64,000 nt of DNA, taken from contig JAADFL010000006.1 of NCBI GenBank assembly GCA_013152945.1, forward strand, positions 1 to 64,000, written 5' to 3'. Below, one piece after another: positions 1 to 9,077 of the stretch. This DNA is from Deltaproteobacteria bacterium. Its GTDB lineage: Bacteria; Myxococcota_A; JAADFL01. Numbering within the stretch: the stretch's first letter is position 1; every line of letters starts with the position of its first letter. Made by a program: the position numbers and the translations under genes. The notes under the pieces are model-generated. The model made no database searches. It was not told the DNA's origin and saw only the letters and a list, made by a program, of their open reading frames with translations.

Positions 1-454
1 GACTGCAGACGCGGCCCGGCTCAACGCACTTTTCATACAGGCATAATTCACCGGCCTTGCAGCATTCTCCCCCGCACGGAAGCCTGCCGTCGGAACATAT
101 TTTCGGACCGGTGCCGGTGTCCGTATCGCTATCCGTATCGCTATCCGTATCAGTATCCGTATCGGTATCCGTATCGGTATCAATGTCAAGATCAGTATCT
201 GCATCACCCGCCTTTTTCGCGCACTTTCCTTCACGGCAATAAAAGCCCGTGCCACATTCCCGGTCAGTCGAGCAATCCTTTCCTGTATTGTCCCGGACAC
301 ACTTACCCAAGGCATGGTCACATACCATTCCAGAGCTGCATTCCCGGTCGACCAGGCACCTCTGCTCACTCTGTGAGGATGAACAGCCTTGTATCAGGAG
401 CGCTGAAAACGGCATTAACACAGCAATGAAAAATTCCAATACTTTATGTCTCAT
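1..454 (-). CDS. Cys-rich (DT)n lipoprotein, 3' end cut by window edge
   Basis: The reading frame is open from an ATG at 454 to the window edge, giving 151 residues without the C-terminus. It begins with a hydrophobic signal ending in a lipobox (LLIQGC, Cys at about residue 24), so a lipid-anchored exported protein is likely. Two short Cys-rich units follow (C-x2-D-x-E-C pattern), then about 30 residues of Asp-Thr/Asp-Ser repeat, then another Cys-rich segment. The architecture matches the lipoproteins at 6264-8333 and 11707-16382. Function is unknown. The Cys units resemble small disulfide-stabilised modules seen in deltaproteobacterial surface proteins. I am sure of the frame and of export, and not of any role. 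Confidence 0.75.
   Translation of the reverse strand, partial: MRHKVLEFFIAVLMPFSALLIQGCSSSQSEQRCLVDRECSSGMVCDHALGKCVRDNTGKDCSTDRECGTGFYCREGKCAKKAGDADTDLDIDTDTDTDTDTDTDSDTDSDTDTGTGPKICSDGRLPCGGECCKAGELCLYEKCVEPGRVCS
109..205 (-). repeat. (DT)n hexamer tract in the truncated lipoprotein
   Basis: On the minus strand this is a run of GAY-ACN or GAY-AGC hexamers coding for alternating Asp and Thr/Ser. The opposite strand gives a meaningless Ser-Val reading. Every unit is six bases, so gain or loss of a unit keeps the frame. Confidence 0.85.
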
Positions 455-619
455 GTGTCTACCCCAGTGCCAATGCAAGAACCAATCTTTCCATCCCCCC
501 GGATTCCGCCAAGAACAATTCCCTCGTGTCTTTTTGGTTCTTCAATTACTTTCTTCTCGATAAAGAATAACCGGAATCCTGCAAATTATGCAAACAGGAC
601 AAAGCCAATGGCCTTAAGA

Positions 620-2341
620 TCATTTCCTGGCCCACCTGCCCATCCAATAGGCAAACCTGAAATCAACGCCTGGTATAAGGGCTCCTCCGCCTCCGCCGTT
701 CACTTCGTAAGGATTCGAACGCCAGTAGTAGTTGCTTGCAGGCCGAATTCTCATGGGCACAGGCTGAACCGAGACTACTTTGCCGCCCCTTCCCAAATCT
801 GGATGAATGTCCAGCGTTGTGCCGTCTATGCCTTTACATACCCTGGTCGCTATCTCTTCTTCATCACAATTCACCCTGGCCTCATCGAAAAAAGGCGGTT
901 TCCAGAATTCTTGCAATGTTTCCAATCCCCTTTGCACTGCGTCCCGGTCCACACCTCCAACCGGCTGGATACCCGCTCCCTCTCCGCTTTTGGCAATGGC
1001 CCACACAAAATCATAGAATGTCTGTTTTTGTTCGATAGGCTGCCTTTCGCGGTTCGGCCTGTTATATAGTTGCTTGTCGACAGTCACAGTTATCGCTTTT
1101 CTGGCATCATCGACCTTCAGGTGCCTGGAAGACAACCATGCGCCGTCAAATGCCATGTTATAGTTCGAGTAATTCGAGCCCACACCTGCGTCAACAGTAA
1201 TCATATGGTCCCTGGCGATTTCGTGAAGCTTCCTTTTGCCTATCAACTCGTTTTCCAGGTAATCCCTTATTTTTTGATCGCCTGACGCATCAGCCAAGGC
1301 CGATACAGCGCCCAGGGCCATCAATGCATAAAAGCCATTGTCCACTCCGGGCAAGTAAGCCCTTTCGAGGTTGTTCTCGTTCATGTACCCATGAAACGTG
1401 GTTCGTCCGTCTGCATCAGGTATCTCCAGGTCGAAATCACCTTTGTCCCTATGATGAACCACCATGAGACCTTCTGCCAGGTCCCTTGCGTCCTCTGCAA
1501 GCCTTTCCTTGTATGAATCATCTATTTCTGGATCATCATGTATTACCTCAAAGGCCGCTCCAAAAGCCAGTGCCCAGCCGATGTACATGTCCCTGCTGCA
1601 TGAATCCACCCAAACGAAATCGGGATAGAGTCCACCCGAGTTGTCTTCTCTCCACGTTCCGTTGTTCTTCTCTTCGGGTAACGGGTTTCCGTTCCCATCG
1701 AACAGGGGTGTGGTCTCGGCCCGGCCATCCCCTGGAAGATCCTTCCTTGCTATGGCCCTGGCAATCACCCCCGGGGTTCCTGTAATAGCCTTGGCGATAT
1801 GCAGGCCGTCCAGGCCCGCAAGAAGTTGCTTCCTGGCCCGTACCACTTCTTCGCAGTCGTAACCCTGGTCCCTCAAAGTGCCGTACCTGAAGGCATCGGC
1901 GGCAATGCCGGCTCCGGCATATGCTCCCGGCGAGATGTGCCAGGCACTTACCACATCCGTAACCTTGTAGCCTGTCTCCGCCTCAAAGTCCCAGCTATCC
2001 GTATCCTGTAAAAAGCTCCTTATCGCCTCGCGCTTTTTTGTCCACTCCATGGGCACGGACAGGTCGCAGCTCATACCAGTCGCAAATGTATGAAATACAT
2101 GAAATTGCCTGTCAAACCTGAACGCCTTTGCCTCCAAGGCCGCATCATACCCATGCTCCAGTGGACCTGGAATCACGGATTCGAAGTGGTAGTCGTGGCT
2201 ACCGCAAGTGTTTTCACCCGGGTTCTTGTCTTTCGACCCTGAGCATCCAGCAACATTCAGTAATATCAAGGACGACAAAAAAAGAAGTGCGCATAATAAA
2301 TTGCTCTTGGATGGTCCTGTTTCAAGCTTCAAACAAGACAT
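620..2341 (-). CDS. Exported lipoprotein, possible alpha/alpha-toroid fold
   Basis: 573 residues from an ATG at 2341 preceded by GGAGGA. A longer frame starts with a TTG that lies inside this ribosome site and is not preferred. The N-terminus is a signal with lipobox NVAGC near residue 33. The body is rich in amphipathic helices with aromatic and acidic pockets (for example WVDSCSRDMYIGWALAFGAA and VDNGFYALMALGAVSALAD), which suggests an all-helical toroid such as occurs in glycoside hydrolases and lyases. This is fold-level inference; I recognise no catalytic motif. It is the last gene of a unit that starts with add; the gap to the gene upstream is about 24 bases. Substrate and role are unknown. 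Confidence 0.65.
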   Translation of the reverse strand: MSCLKLETGPSKSNLLCALLFLSSLILLNVAGCSGSKDKNPGENTCGSHDYHFESVIPGPLEHGYDAALEAKAFRFDRQFHVFHTFATGMSCDLSVPMEWTKKREAIRSFLQDTDSWDFEAETGYKVTDVVSAWHISPGAYAGAGIAADAFRYGTLRDQGYDCEEVVRARKQLLAGLDGLHIAKAITGTPGVIARAIARKDLPGDGRAETTPLFDGNGNPLPEEKNNGTWREDNSGGLYPDFVWVDSCSRDMYIGWALAFGAAFEVIHDDPEIDDSYKERLAEDARDLAEGLMVVHHRDKGDFDLEIPDADGRTTFHGYMNENNLERAYLPGVDNGFYALMALGAVSALADASGDQKIRDYLENELIGKRKLHEIARDHMITVDAGVGSNYSNYNMAFDGAWLSSRHLKVDDARKAITVTVDKQLYNRPNRERQPIEQKQTFYDFVWAIAKSGEGAGIQPVGGVDRDAVQRGLETLQEFWKPPFFDEARVNCDEEEIATRVCKGIDGTTLDIHPDLGRGGKVVSVQPVPMRIRPASNYYWRSNPYEVNGGGGGALIPGVDFRFAYWMGRWARK

Positions 2342-2365
2342 GTCATGTTCCTCCAAAATACCGTG

Positions 2366-3835
2366 TCAACTCGATTCAGATCCGGGCCCTCCGAAGGTGC
2401 GTATTAATTTCCTTGCCTCTGCAGCCTCCCTGGAACCGGGATAACCGGCTATGAGAAATTCCATTGTCTTTACAGCCTCCTCCGATCTGCCGAGCAACCT
2501 GTGGGACAGGAAGGCCGACTTGAGAAGCGCCCATGCAGCCTTTGGATGTTCTCGGAACATTGCCCCGAATTTCCTGTATGCAAGTGCGGATTCCTCTATC
2601 TGTGATCTTGCCTGTAGATGTTCCGCCACCAACAGCATTTCCTCGGGCGGAAGGACCTTCCTGGGATTGTTCGCTGAATCACGTAGATAGGCATTACAGA
2701 GTTCATCCAGCCGGGGCGCTCCGGTTGCAAAACCGGATCCTGCATTCGGTCGGGATATTATTTGCGGCCGGCTGTCCGGGGTTTGCCGGTCGTCATCCAA
2801 TTCAATCGGCTCCCGCTTCGCGGTTTTCATCGGCTCCTGCATGCGAACGGGAGGTTCTTGCTCTACTCTCGGCATTGTCAAAGGCATATGGGAGATGTCC
2901 GGGGGGCCTGGCCTCCTGATCACGCCCAAGCCGTATGATTCACCCCTCTTGTACACGAGCAACCCCAAAGCAGAAGCCGCCAAAAACCATGTGTAGAAAC
3001 TAATCACCCAGTGAAAATAACCGGGCAGAAAAATTTGCAGGTGAACCAATACAAAAATCGCGGCTGCAACGCCGGACAAGACCGCTCCTACCAGTTGCGC
3101 CGAGTAAAACATTGCACAAGCAACCAAGTACGCGCCCGGGCTTTTCAATATCAACCCTATTACGAGAAACGGATTCAATACGGCTACCACCGAATCTTCC
3201 ATGGCCGCCACTATTACGGCCATCGGCATGTAAAGGATTCCAAACAACGCCATGATTATGAAAACAGGATCCACAAGGGATCGAACCATGTCAACAGGCG
3301 ATAAACCCGGTACTAAATAGGGCCTCTTGAACAATAGGATATACAGGGCGAGGGGTATCCAAATCGTCCAACCTGCCAGGAGTAATTTTATCCCGGGAAG
3401 CAGAAGATCCTCCACCCAATCGGTAATGTCACCGGACAAGGGAACATCTACCTGTCCCCTGGACGCGTTGTGCACCGACATGCAAATGAAAGCGGACAGG
3501 ATTCCCCAAACTATGGCAAGGGCCAATAAAGAGAAAACGAAAAATATATTCAATCGCCCGAAAGCTTCGATTGCATAGCATAAGAAAGCGGCGCCACCTA
3601 TCGAGACCAAGCCATGCTTGCTCAGCGGTGAAACGAGGACACGGCCGATTAAAGGGCCAAAGCCCATTTCCTGCGGATCCAATGGTTCAGCGGTTCCGCC
3701 GCATATCCCGCATATTATAACCTTGTTGATACCAACTTCCCTGCTGCCTATGCAGGCCTTGCAAAGAAATTTGCCGCAAGTCTTGCAACGGTATAATGCC
3801 CTCCTTTCAGGATGGCTCGAGCAATTCTTTACCAT
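2366..3835 (-). CDS. B-box-like zinc finger / Yip1-like membrane / TPR protein
   Basis: 489 residues. The first 50 residues hold paired Cys/His ligands (CSSHPER, CKTCGKFLCKACI, CGICGG) like the B-box-type zinc finger often found at the start of deltaproteobacterial membrane proteins. Residues about 65-310 contain several long hydrophobic helices typical of a Yip1-like region. A Pro- and Arg-rich linker follows, then a helical C-terminus (residues about 385-480, with AYRKFGAMFREHPKAAWALLK) resembling one or two tetratricopeptide repeats. It sits 21 bases behind the HD-domain gene and ahead of the lipoprotein, in the same direction. An adaptor or membrane-organising role is plausible but not shown. 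Confidence 0.65.
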   Translation of the reverse strand: MVKNCSSHPERRALYRCKTCGKFLCKACIGSREVGINKVIICGICGGTAEPLDPQEMGFGPLIGRVLVSPLSKHGLVSIGGAAFLCYAIEAFGRLNIFFVFSLLALAIVWGILSAFICMSVHNASRGQVDVPLSGDITDWVEDLLLPGIKLLLAGWTIWIPLALYILLFKRPYLVPGLSPVDMVRSLVDPVFIIMALFGILYMPMAVIVAAMEDSVVAVLNPFLVIGLILKSPGAYLVACAMFYSAQLVGAVLSGVAAAIFVLVHLQIFLPGYFHWVISFYTWFLAASALGLLVYKRGESYGLGVIRRPGPPDISHMPLTMPRVEQEPPVRMQEPMKTAKREPIELDDDRQTPDSRPQIISRPNAGSGFATGAPRLDELCNAYLRDSANNPRKVLPPEEMLLVAEHLQARSQIEESALAYRKFGAMFREHPKAAWALLKSAFLSHRLLGRSEEAVKTMEFLIAGYPGSREAAEARKLIRTFGGPGSESS

Positions 3836-3856
3836 GAATGATTATCCCCCTGATTC

Positions 3857-4858
3857 CTATATCGAAGAAAAAACCCTAAGCTTCTTTGTTGAATTCCAAA
3901 GCCTTCTATCCCTTTCGGTCCACTGTGAATTGGCACGTGTTTCAGCAAGTATCTCCAAGCCGATATCGAGATCCCTCGACATCAGGTCTGAACGGTGTAC
4001 CAACAATGCCTCGATGGTCATAGGCTCCACAGGGGCACCCCATTCAAGTTTTCCATGGTGCGAAAGAATGATATGTCCTACGTGTTTCAAGTCTTGCGTG
4101 TATGGAATCTTCAACTTCTTGATAGCAGAGATGAACATGTGGTGTCCCATGGCCAGGTGACCGACCGTGCTGCCGTCGGGGTCGAAATCGATGGTTGTCG
4201 AATACCTGTATTCCCTGGTCTTGCCTATATCGTGAAGCACGGCTCCTCCCGCCAATACGCTGTAGGAAATTCCCTTGGTATCATAACCAAGTTCCGCCGC
4301 TGTTACTAAGCTGTTGACTGCAAACCTTGTAACCGACAGTGTATGTTCCACCAACCCGCCGAGCCTGGCATGATGCATCTTGACCGCTGCAGGCGCTACC
4401 TTGAACTCTCCTTCGAATTTCTTCAAAAGGTACTCGACAGTCTCCTTGACTTCACCTTTACACCGGTCTTCCACGATAGAGAGGAGCTCTTTGTACCTCT
4501 CATTCGGATCAAATTTCGACCTGGGAAGAAAGTCCAATGGTGTGGAATTCCCCTTGGGCTCTGAAACCTCCTTTACCTTCAATTCGATCCGCTCTTGCCA
4601 CTCGTCGACATCAGCTCTCAGGTGGATAACCTTTCCGGGAGCAATACCGCCAAGGGCACCCTGCCAATATTTTGCAGACATCGATTTTCCGGCCTTTGTC
4701 CTTATGCCCAGTACGGTATAAGGATCACCGTTCCTCTTCCGCTTTTGCTCAATTGTCTCAACCAGTGCCTCACCGTCGAAATAATCTCCGGGTTTTAAAT
4801 CTTCTTCCAAAGCTCCCTCCAATAAGCCTCTATATGCTCTCCTCTCGGCTTGGCTCAT
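3857..4858 (-). CDS. YhaM-like OB-fold / HD-domain 3'-5' exoribonuclease
   Basis: 333 residues. The first 100 residues form an OB-like nucleic-acid-binding region (KTKAGKSMSAKYWQG, VIHLRADVDEWQERIEL). The C-terminal half is an HD hydrolase domain with HHARLGGLVEHT and AVLHDIGK supplying the metal-binding His and His-Asp residues. This order and length fit the YhaM/CBF1 family of 3'-5' exoribonucleases, which trim RNA and single-stranded DNA. The ATG at 4858 shares one base with the stop of the upstream adenosine deaminase gene (TGATG), so translation is probably coupled. The co-occurrence suggests RNA turnover feeding nucleoside salvage, which is inference. Confidence 0.75.
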   Translation of the reverse strand: MSQAERRAYRGLLEGALEEDLKPGDYFDGEALVETIEQKRKRNGDPYTVLGIRTKAGKSMSAKYWQGALGGIAPGKVIHLRADVDEWQERIELKVKEVSEPKGNSTPLDFLPRSKFDPNERYKELLSIVEDRCKGEVKETVEYLLKKFEGEFKVAPAAVKMHHARLGGLVEHTLSVTRFAVNSLVTAAELGYDTKGISYSVLAGGAVLHDIGKTREYRYSTTIDFDPDGSTVGHLAMGHHMFISAIKKLKIPYTQDLKHVGHIILSHHGKLEWGAPVEPMTIEALLVHRSDLMSRDLDIGLEILAETRANSQWTERDRRLWNSTKKLRVFSSI

Positions 4859-6084
4859 CAATCAGACAGATCAAAGTCGGCCTCAAGCTCCTCGAACCTG
4901 TCAAGGACCTTTCTGACAAAAGCTCTTTTCTCCCTGTATGTCCCCGGGAAAAAAGACCTCTTGAAACCGTACACAATTGCGTTTTTTAGTTGCCTCCTGT
5001 TCATGTTGAACAGGTCGACCGCCAATTCGATCTCCCTCGTAACAGTGGTATTTGATACCAGCCTGTTATCAGTGCAAAGGCAAAATGACAGCTTGCTGTC
5101 GAGCATTTTCCTGAAGTTGTGTTCCTTCAGATCCTTCAACTCCGGATTCGTCTGCTTATTGCTGGTAAGACAGACTTCAATCGTTGTTCGACGATCGGCC
5201 ATGTACTGTATGAGATCCTGGCAATACGCCTTTGGATCGGTTATTGATTTATCTCTGACCTTGCTGGGTGAAAAGAGATGGTAACCGTGGCCGATTCTGT
5301 CCGCGTGGAGATCTGTTATGGCCTGAAAAATACTCTCTGCACCGTACGCCTCCCCGGCATGGACGGTTTTTTGAAGAAAATGCTTGTGAGCATACTCATA
5401 TGCCTGGACATGGTCTTCAGCAGGATACCCGTCTTCCTGGCCCGCCAGATCGAATCCGACAATCGGCAAGCCGAAATCATCCCGTAGGCGTACGGCCGTC
5501 CGTGCCAGTTCCAGGGATGCCTGGGCGTAAATCCACTTGGGATCGGCAAACCTGTGTACTTCCATGAGTCTCTTGAAATAAGCGGAAAAAGACGGCGCAA
5601 ACATGCGCATGGCACAAACAATGATGCCGCAATAAAAAGGTATGTCACGTCCATGCTTCACTCTGCCCGAATTGTTGTGCCTTTGGGCGGCCCTTTTCAT
5701 TCCCTTGTGCACCGCTTGGACGACCCTTTCAGCCGGAAAGTCATATCTTATGTGCAATTGCGGAGCGAAACGAACTTCCAGGTATCTTACACCTTCTGAG
5801 ATATTGTCTTCCACCAGTTCGTACGCCGCCCTTTCCATGGCTTCATCGTCTCTCAACACGGCAGTGGTATACTTGAACCCGTTCAGGTATTCACCCAAAC
5901 TCGAATATTGATCCTTGAAGACGAGTTCTCTCAAACCCGACTCTGTATTCGATGGCAACTTTACCTTGTATTTCCCGGCAAGTTCTATCAACGTCGAAAG
6001 CCTCATGGAACCGTCGAGGTGTACATGCAGGTCACTCTTGGGAATCGCCTCAATGAACTTGTGGCCTTGCTTTTTCTTCGACAC
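4858..6084 (-). CDS. add: Adenosine deaminase family protein
   Basis: 408 residues from a GTG at 6084, with AGGAGG seven bases upstream. Family enzymes hydrolyse adenosine to inosine and ammonia using one zinc ion. Visible motifs are the N-terminal zinc pair HVH (His20 and His22), HAGE carrying the third His and the catalytic Glu, RIGHGYHLF with the catalytic His, and CLCTDNR with the metal-binding Asp region (usually NTDDP). The protein is longer than most bacterial family members (about 330-350 residues) because of an insertion near residues 130-190. Related deaminases act on adenine or modified nucleosides, so the exact substrate is uncertain. It heads the minus-strand unit running to 620. 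Confidence 0.85.
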   Translation of the reverse strand: MSKKKQGHKFIEAIPKSDLHVHLDGSMRLSTLIELAGKYKVKLPSNTESGLRELVFKDQYSSLGEYLNGFKYTTAVLRDDEAMERAAYELVEDNISEGVRYLEVRFAPQLHIRYDFPAERVVQAVHKGMKRAAQRHNNSGRVKHGRDIPFYCGIIVCAMRMFAPSFSAYFKRLMEVHRFADPKWIYAQASLELARTAVRLRDDFGLPIVGFDLAGQEDGYPAEDHVQAYEYAHKHFLQKTVHAGEAYGAESIFQAITDLHADRIGHGYHLFSPSKVRDKSITDPKAYCQDLIQYMADRRTTIEVCLTSNKQTNPELKDLKEHNFRKMLDSKLSFCLCTDNRLVSNTTVTREIELAVDLFNMNRRQLKNAIVYGFKRSFFPGTYREKRAFVRKVLDRFEELEADFDLSD

Positions 6085-6263
6085 GTGAAAACCTCCTTGA
6101 CCTGTCTGTTTTTTTCACCAAAGCAAACAATAGGCTATGGCCTGTTCGAAAAACAGTCAACCCGGTCCAGGATCGTGTTTCCCTGCGATATCCAGGTATT
6201 GTTTGCCGGGGTAATAGATCGACCGGAAAATGAAGATACTGCGCTACAACCGGAATTGCTTCT

Positions 6264-8333
6264 TCAGAGGTCGTTGCATACCCCGTCACTCCCGGTATAA
6301 CTGCACCAAGTCATGGGCTGGGACATGTTGTTGCTCTCGTCGACCTCGGCAAAATCATTTCCCCAATCCACGTATGCAAAGGCAACGCCGATATACATTT
6401 CGTGCACTACCACCACCAAACCATCGTCAAGGCTCTCTCCGGGATCCAAATCAGCGTTAAAAGAATAATCTTCATCAGGATAGAAATCGAAAGAAGCCTC
6501 TCCCTTGCCTGACTCCTTGGCCACGACGGCGACCGTAACCCATCCCTTGAAATGGTCGGTGCTGCTGTTTACTATCCTGAAATGCACTGTAATCGAACTC
6601 TCGACTCCTTCACTCTCAAAACTCACGTACGAAATTCCTATGGTCAACTCGGTTCCTGTCACTGGCCCAGCATCCTCAATTGAAAAATCGTATCGCCCCC
6701 GGCCCGCGCCGATGATTTCAAACAAATAATGCCCGCTCCGTCCACGGGCTGAGTCTATAACAATTTTTTGTGCATCATTCCCGGGTGAGCATGAAAATTC
6801 GATGGGTTTGCCAGAAGAATCATAACGCCTGCTCACCTTGCGTTCATTGTCACTGTCGTACGTCCAATACCTGAGTGTTACATTCGTAGAGCAACCGGAC
6901 AACATGAGCTTGTATCGCCTGGTCGCATCCATGGGAGTCCAACTAATCCAATCCGTATCATCCGTCTCGTGCAGGTTGTGGTGCTGAACAGGGTCATCGG
7001 TCTTTATCTCGGTGGCACCTTTTACAGTGTCATCATCCTCGAACTCGTCACCTGCAACACAGTTCACGGTCACGTCCGTTACGTCGTCGGACAGGATTTT
7101 TCCCTTGCTCTTCATCACAGTGCAAAATTGTAGTTCGGGTTGGGAGTGAACCGCGACTTCGTAGTATTCGCCCGGTAAAAGCGCATTCGAGAACGTGTAG
7201 GTTCCGTCTTTCTTAACTGCCAACAGATCGGTTTGATTGTTCTCCAGTACAACTTCACCATCCAGGCCTGAAACCGTAACAGAAACCGTGTACGACATCT
7301 CGCATTTAGCTCCAACACAGTGAAGGTGGTATTCATCACCACCGGGACATGGGCTACATGCCTTTTCGCAGAGTAGGTAACCACTATTACAATCGATACT
7401 GCACCGGCCATCTGTGCATACGGGATTGCCATTGGGGTCGTCCGGGCAAGGCAGGCATCTTTGGCCGCAAGTATCCACTGAATCGTTTCTCTTACATTCT
7501 CCACTACACAAGTGATATCCCGAATCGCATTCTATGGTGCAACTCCCATTGAAGCAGCCGGGAGATCCATTCGGATCACCCGGACATGGAACGCACCTTC
7601 GGCCACACGAATCAGGTGATGAGCTGTTGAGACATTCCATGCCGCAGAAATGAAATCCCGGATCGCATTCGCATTCATGTAACATGGTATTACAACTTGC
7701 ATTGTCACTGCACTGTTCACTGAACGCACAACCCGGCCTGCATTCGGCCGTACCGAGATCGCAATAATAACCATCCGGACAAGGATCCCTGGAGCAATCG
7801 GGTGAACCTTTGCAGGTAGAGCCCTCGCAGACTTGTCCCTGCTTGCAGGGCCTGTCACATCCACCGCAGTGCCCGTGGCTTGACGAAACGTCCACACAGG
7901 CTCCACCGCAGTATTTGAGCTCCTCTGGACAGCGATCGGTATCCGTATCTGAATCACTGTCCGTGTCGGTATCCGCGTCAGTGTCCGAATCAGTGTCCAC
8001 ATCCAGGTCAATGTCCGTATCCGTGTCTGTATCGGAATCCGAGTCAGTATCGAGATCGAGGTCAATGTCCGTGTCCGAATCCCCCCGGCCCTTGCACTTT
8101 CCTATTTCCTCGCCTGCTTGCTTTTCGCAGGTTTCACCATCCTTGCAATCCCTGCTCGATGAACACCCCGTGATACACACCGAGTCAGCACATATCTGCC
8201 CCAAATTGCAATCATCGGAAGATGTGCATTTCTTTGCGGATGAATCGCCTGATGAGCAGGACATGGTCGAGACAGCCGTAAAACAAGCAAGGAATAAAAC
8301 AAGAATATTATTGACCGATTCAAACATCCTCAT
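6264..8333 (-). CDS. Cys-rich (DT)n lipoprotein with CARDB-like C-terminus
   Basis: 689 residues from ATG 8333, preceded by AAGGAGG; the frame extends seven codons further but without a ribosome site. The signal ends in a lipobox (VSTMSC). Order: two Cys-rich units, about 48 residues of Asp-rich repeat, five to six Cys-rich EGF/Dickkopf-like units (residues about 145-340), a carboxypeptidase-regulatory-like or prealbumin-type beta domain (VTVSGLDGEVVLENNQ), a pre-peptidase-like segment with DDTDWISW, and a CARDB-like immunoglobulin domain near the end (FAYVDWGNDFAEVDESNN). Probably a multidomain surface-anchored adhesin or binding protein. Function is unknown; the domain calls are from motif resemblance only. 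Confidence 0.75.
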   Translation of the reverse strand: MRMFESVNNILVLFLACFTAVSTMSCSSGDSSAKKCTSSDDCNLGQICADSVCITGCSSSRDCKDGETCEKQAGEEIGKCKGRGDSDTDIDLDLDTDSDSDTDTDTDIDLDVDTDSDTDADTDTDSDSDTDTDRCPEELKYCGGACVDVSSSHGHCGGCDRPCKQGQVCEGSTCKGSPDCSRDPCPDGYYCDLGTAECRPGCAFSEQCSDNASCNTMLHECECDPGFHFCGMECLNSSSPDSCGRRCVPCPGDPNGSPGCFNGSCTIECDSGYHLCSGECKRNDSVDTCGQRCLPCPDDPNGNPVCTDGRCSIDCNSGYLLCEKACSPCPGGDEYHLHCVGAKCEMSYTVSVTVSGLDGEVVLENNQTDLLAVKKDGTYTFSNALLPGEYYEVAVHSQPELQFCTVMKSKGKILSDDVTDVTVNCVAGDEFEDDDTVKGATEIKTDDPVQHHNLHETDDTDWISWTPMDATRRYKLMLSGCSTNVTLRYWTYDSDNERKVSRRYDSSGKPIEFSCSPGNDAQKIVIDSARGRSGHYLFEIIGAGRGRYDFSIEDAGPVTGTELTIGISYVSFESEGVESSITVHFRIVNSSTDHFKGWVTVAVVAKESGKGEASFDFYPDEDYSFNADLDPGESLDDGLVVVVHEMYIGVAFAYVDWGNDFAEVDESNNMSQPMTWCSYTGSDGVCNDL
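7936..8081 (-). repeat. (DT/DS/DL)n hexamer tract
   Basis: About 24 hexamer units coding Asp followed by Thr, Ser, Ile, Leu or Val. This tract is more degenerate than the one at 13078-13341, suggesting an older or slower-changing array. Confidence 0.8.
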
Positions 8334-8580
8334 GGCAGCCTCCTTATTTAACAAATGATGAGTCCGATATCATGTAACCGGTATTAATGGCAATACCGGG
8401 AGTGCAAAATTGAATGCCTGAGGTTTTTCATTCACACGGCAAGCATAAGAACTCGTGAAAAAAATGCCGGTCCATGCAGTAAGATCAAATGTTCTCTTAA
8501 TATAAAATACCTTCCTAGGGCTGTCAGGCACGTCCCAATTTCAAAACTGGACAAGTAGTAAAGCATGACAACCCGTATGC
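8334..8580. other. Intergenic region between divergent genes
   Basis: No credible gene is visible. The region is AT-rich and separates the minus-strand lipoprotein from the plus-strand small protein. It should contain the promoter of the lipoprotein, but I could not choose a convincing minus-strand -35/-10 pair. Confidence 0.5.
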
Positions 8581-8610
8581 TTGACAAATCAAGAAAAAAT
8601 ATCCTATTTT
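8581..8610 (+). promoter_or_regulatory. Probable sigma-70 promoter for the small protein at 8642
   Basis: A consensus TTGACA (8581-8586) is followed after 18 bases by TATTTT (8605-8610), about 30 bases ahead of the start codon. The surrounding sequence is A/T-rich. Assignment rests on consensus match only. Confidence 0.55.
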
Positions 8611-8641
8611 AAATTCCAATCTTTTTTGCGAGGTGAGAGCA

Positions 8642-8848
8642 TTGTCAAATACAGAGAAAAAGACAGACAAGAGAAAGCAGAGTTTGTACTTTCCGGAAGA
8701 TATGTTGAAGGAAATCAAGGAAGAAGCAGCAAGACAGGATAGATCTTTGTCCTGGATAGTACAAAAGGCATGGCAAATCGCCAGGATTCAAATCATGAAA
8801 TTCCCATCAGTTACAGACTTGGACGATAGTGACTTTTCAGACGATTAG
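8642..8848 (+). CDS. Small ribbon-helix-helix-like protein (TIGR04563-like)
   Basis: 68 residues from a TTG at 8642. An in-frame GTG at 8633 is possible, but that GTG lies within the ribosome site GAGGTGAG, so the TTG is preferred. The core KRKQSLYFPEDMLKEIKEEA followed by RQDRSLSWIVQKAW resembles a small family of myxobacterial proteins with a beta strand and two helices like the ribbon-helix-helix DNA-binding fold. I recall this family as TIGR04563, from memory. The C-terminus is acidic. It has its own promoter-like site and no obvious operon partner. A DNA-binding or regulatory role is likely by fold only. Confidence 0.65.
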   Translation: MSNTEKKTDKRKQSLYFPEDMLKEIKEEAARQDRSLSWIVQKAWQIARIQIMKFPSVTDLDDSDFSDD

Positions 8849-9077
8849 CAGTACGCAGCCTTGTCCGGGCTGGTCCTTTGTAACGCGCCGGGGGGATTTT
8901 TCGATACCAGTTTCTATTATTTCGTCCTCTCCATCCCAATAGGCTCACATGCTTTTGGTTGCTTTTTATTGCCTGCTGTTCGGCTATTAGACACCGATAT
9001 CCAAAGGCCGCTCCAATATACCAATAGTTTATGCAGGACAAAATGCCGCAAAAACCTCGCCGGGAGCTGCCAGCGGG

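Noticed and set aside
7931-8084. Possible CRISPR-like array
   Set aside because: The regular units are six-base coding hexamers without spacers and in frame with a lipoprotein.
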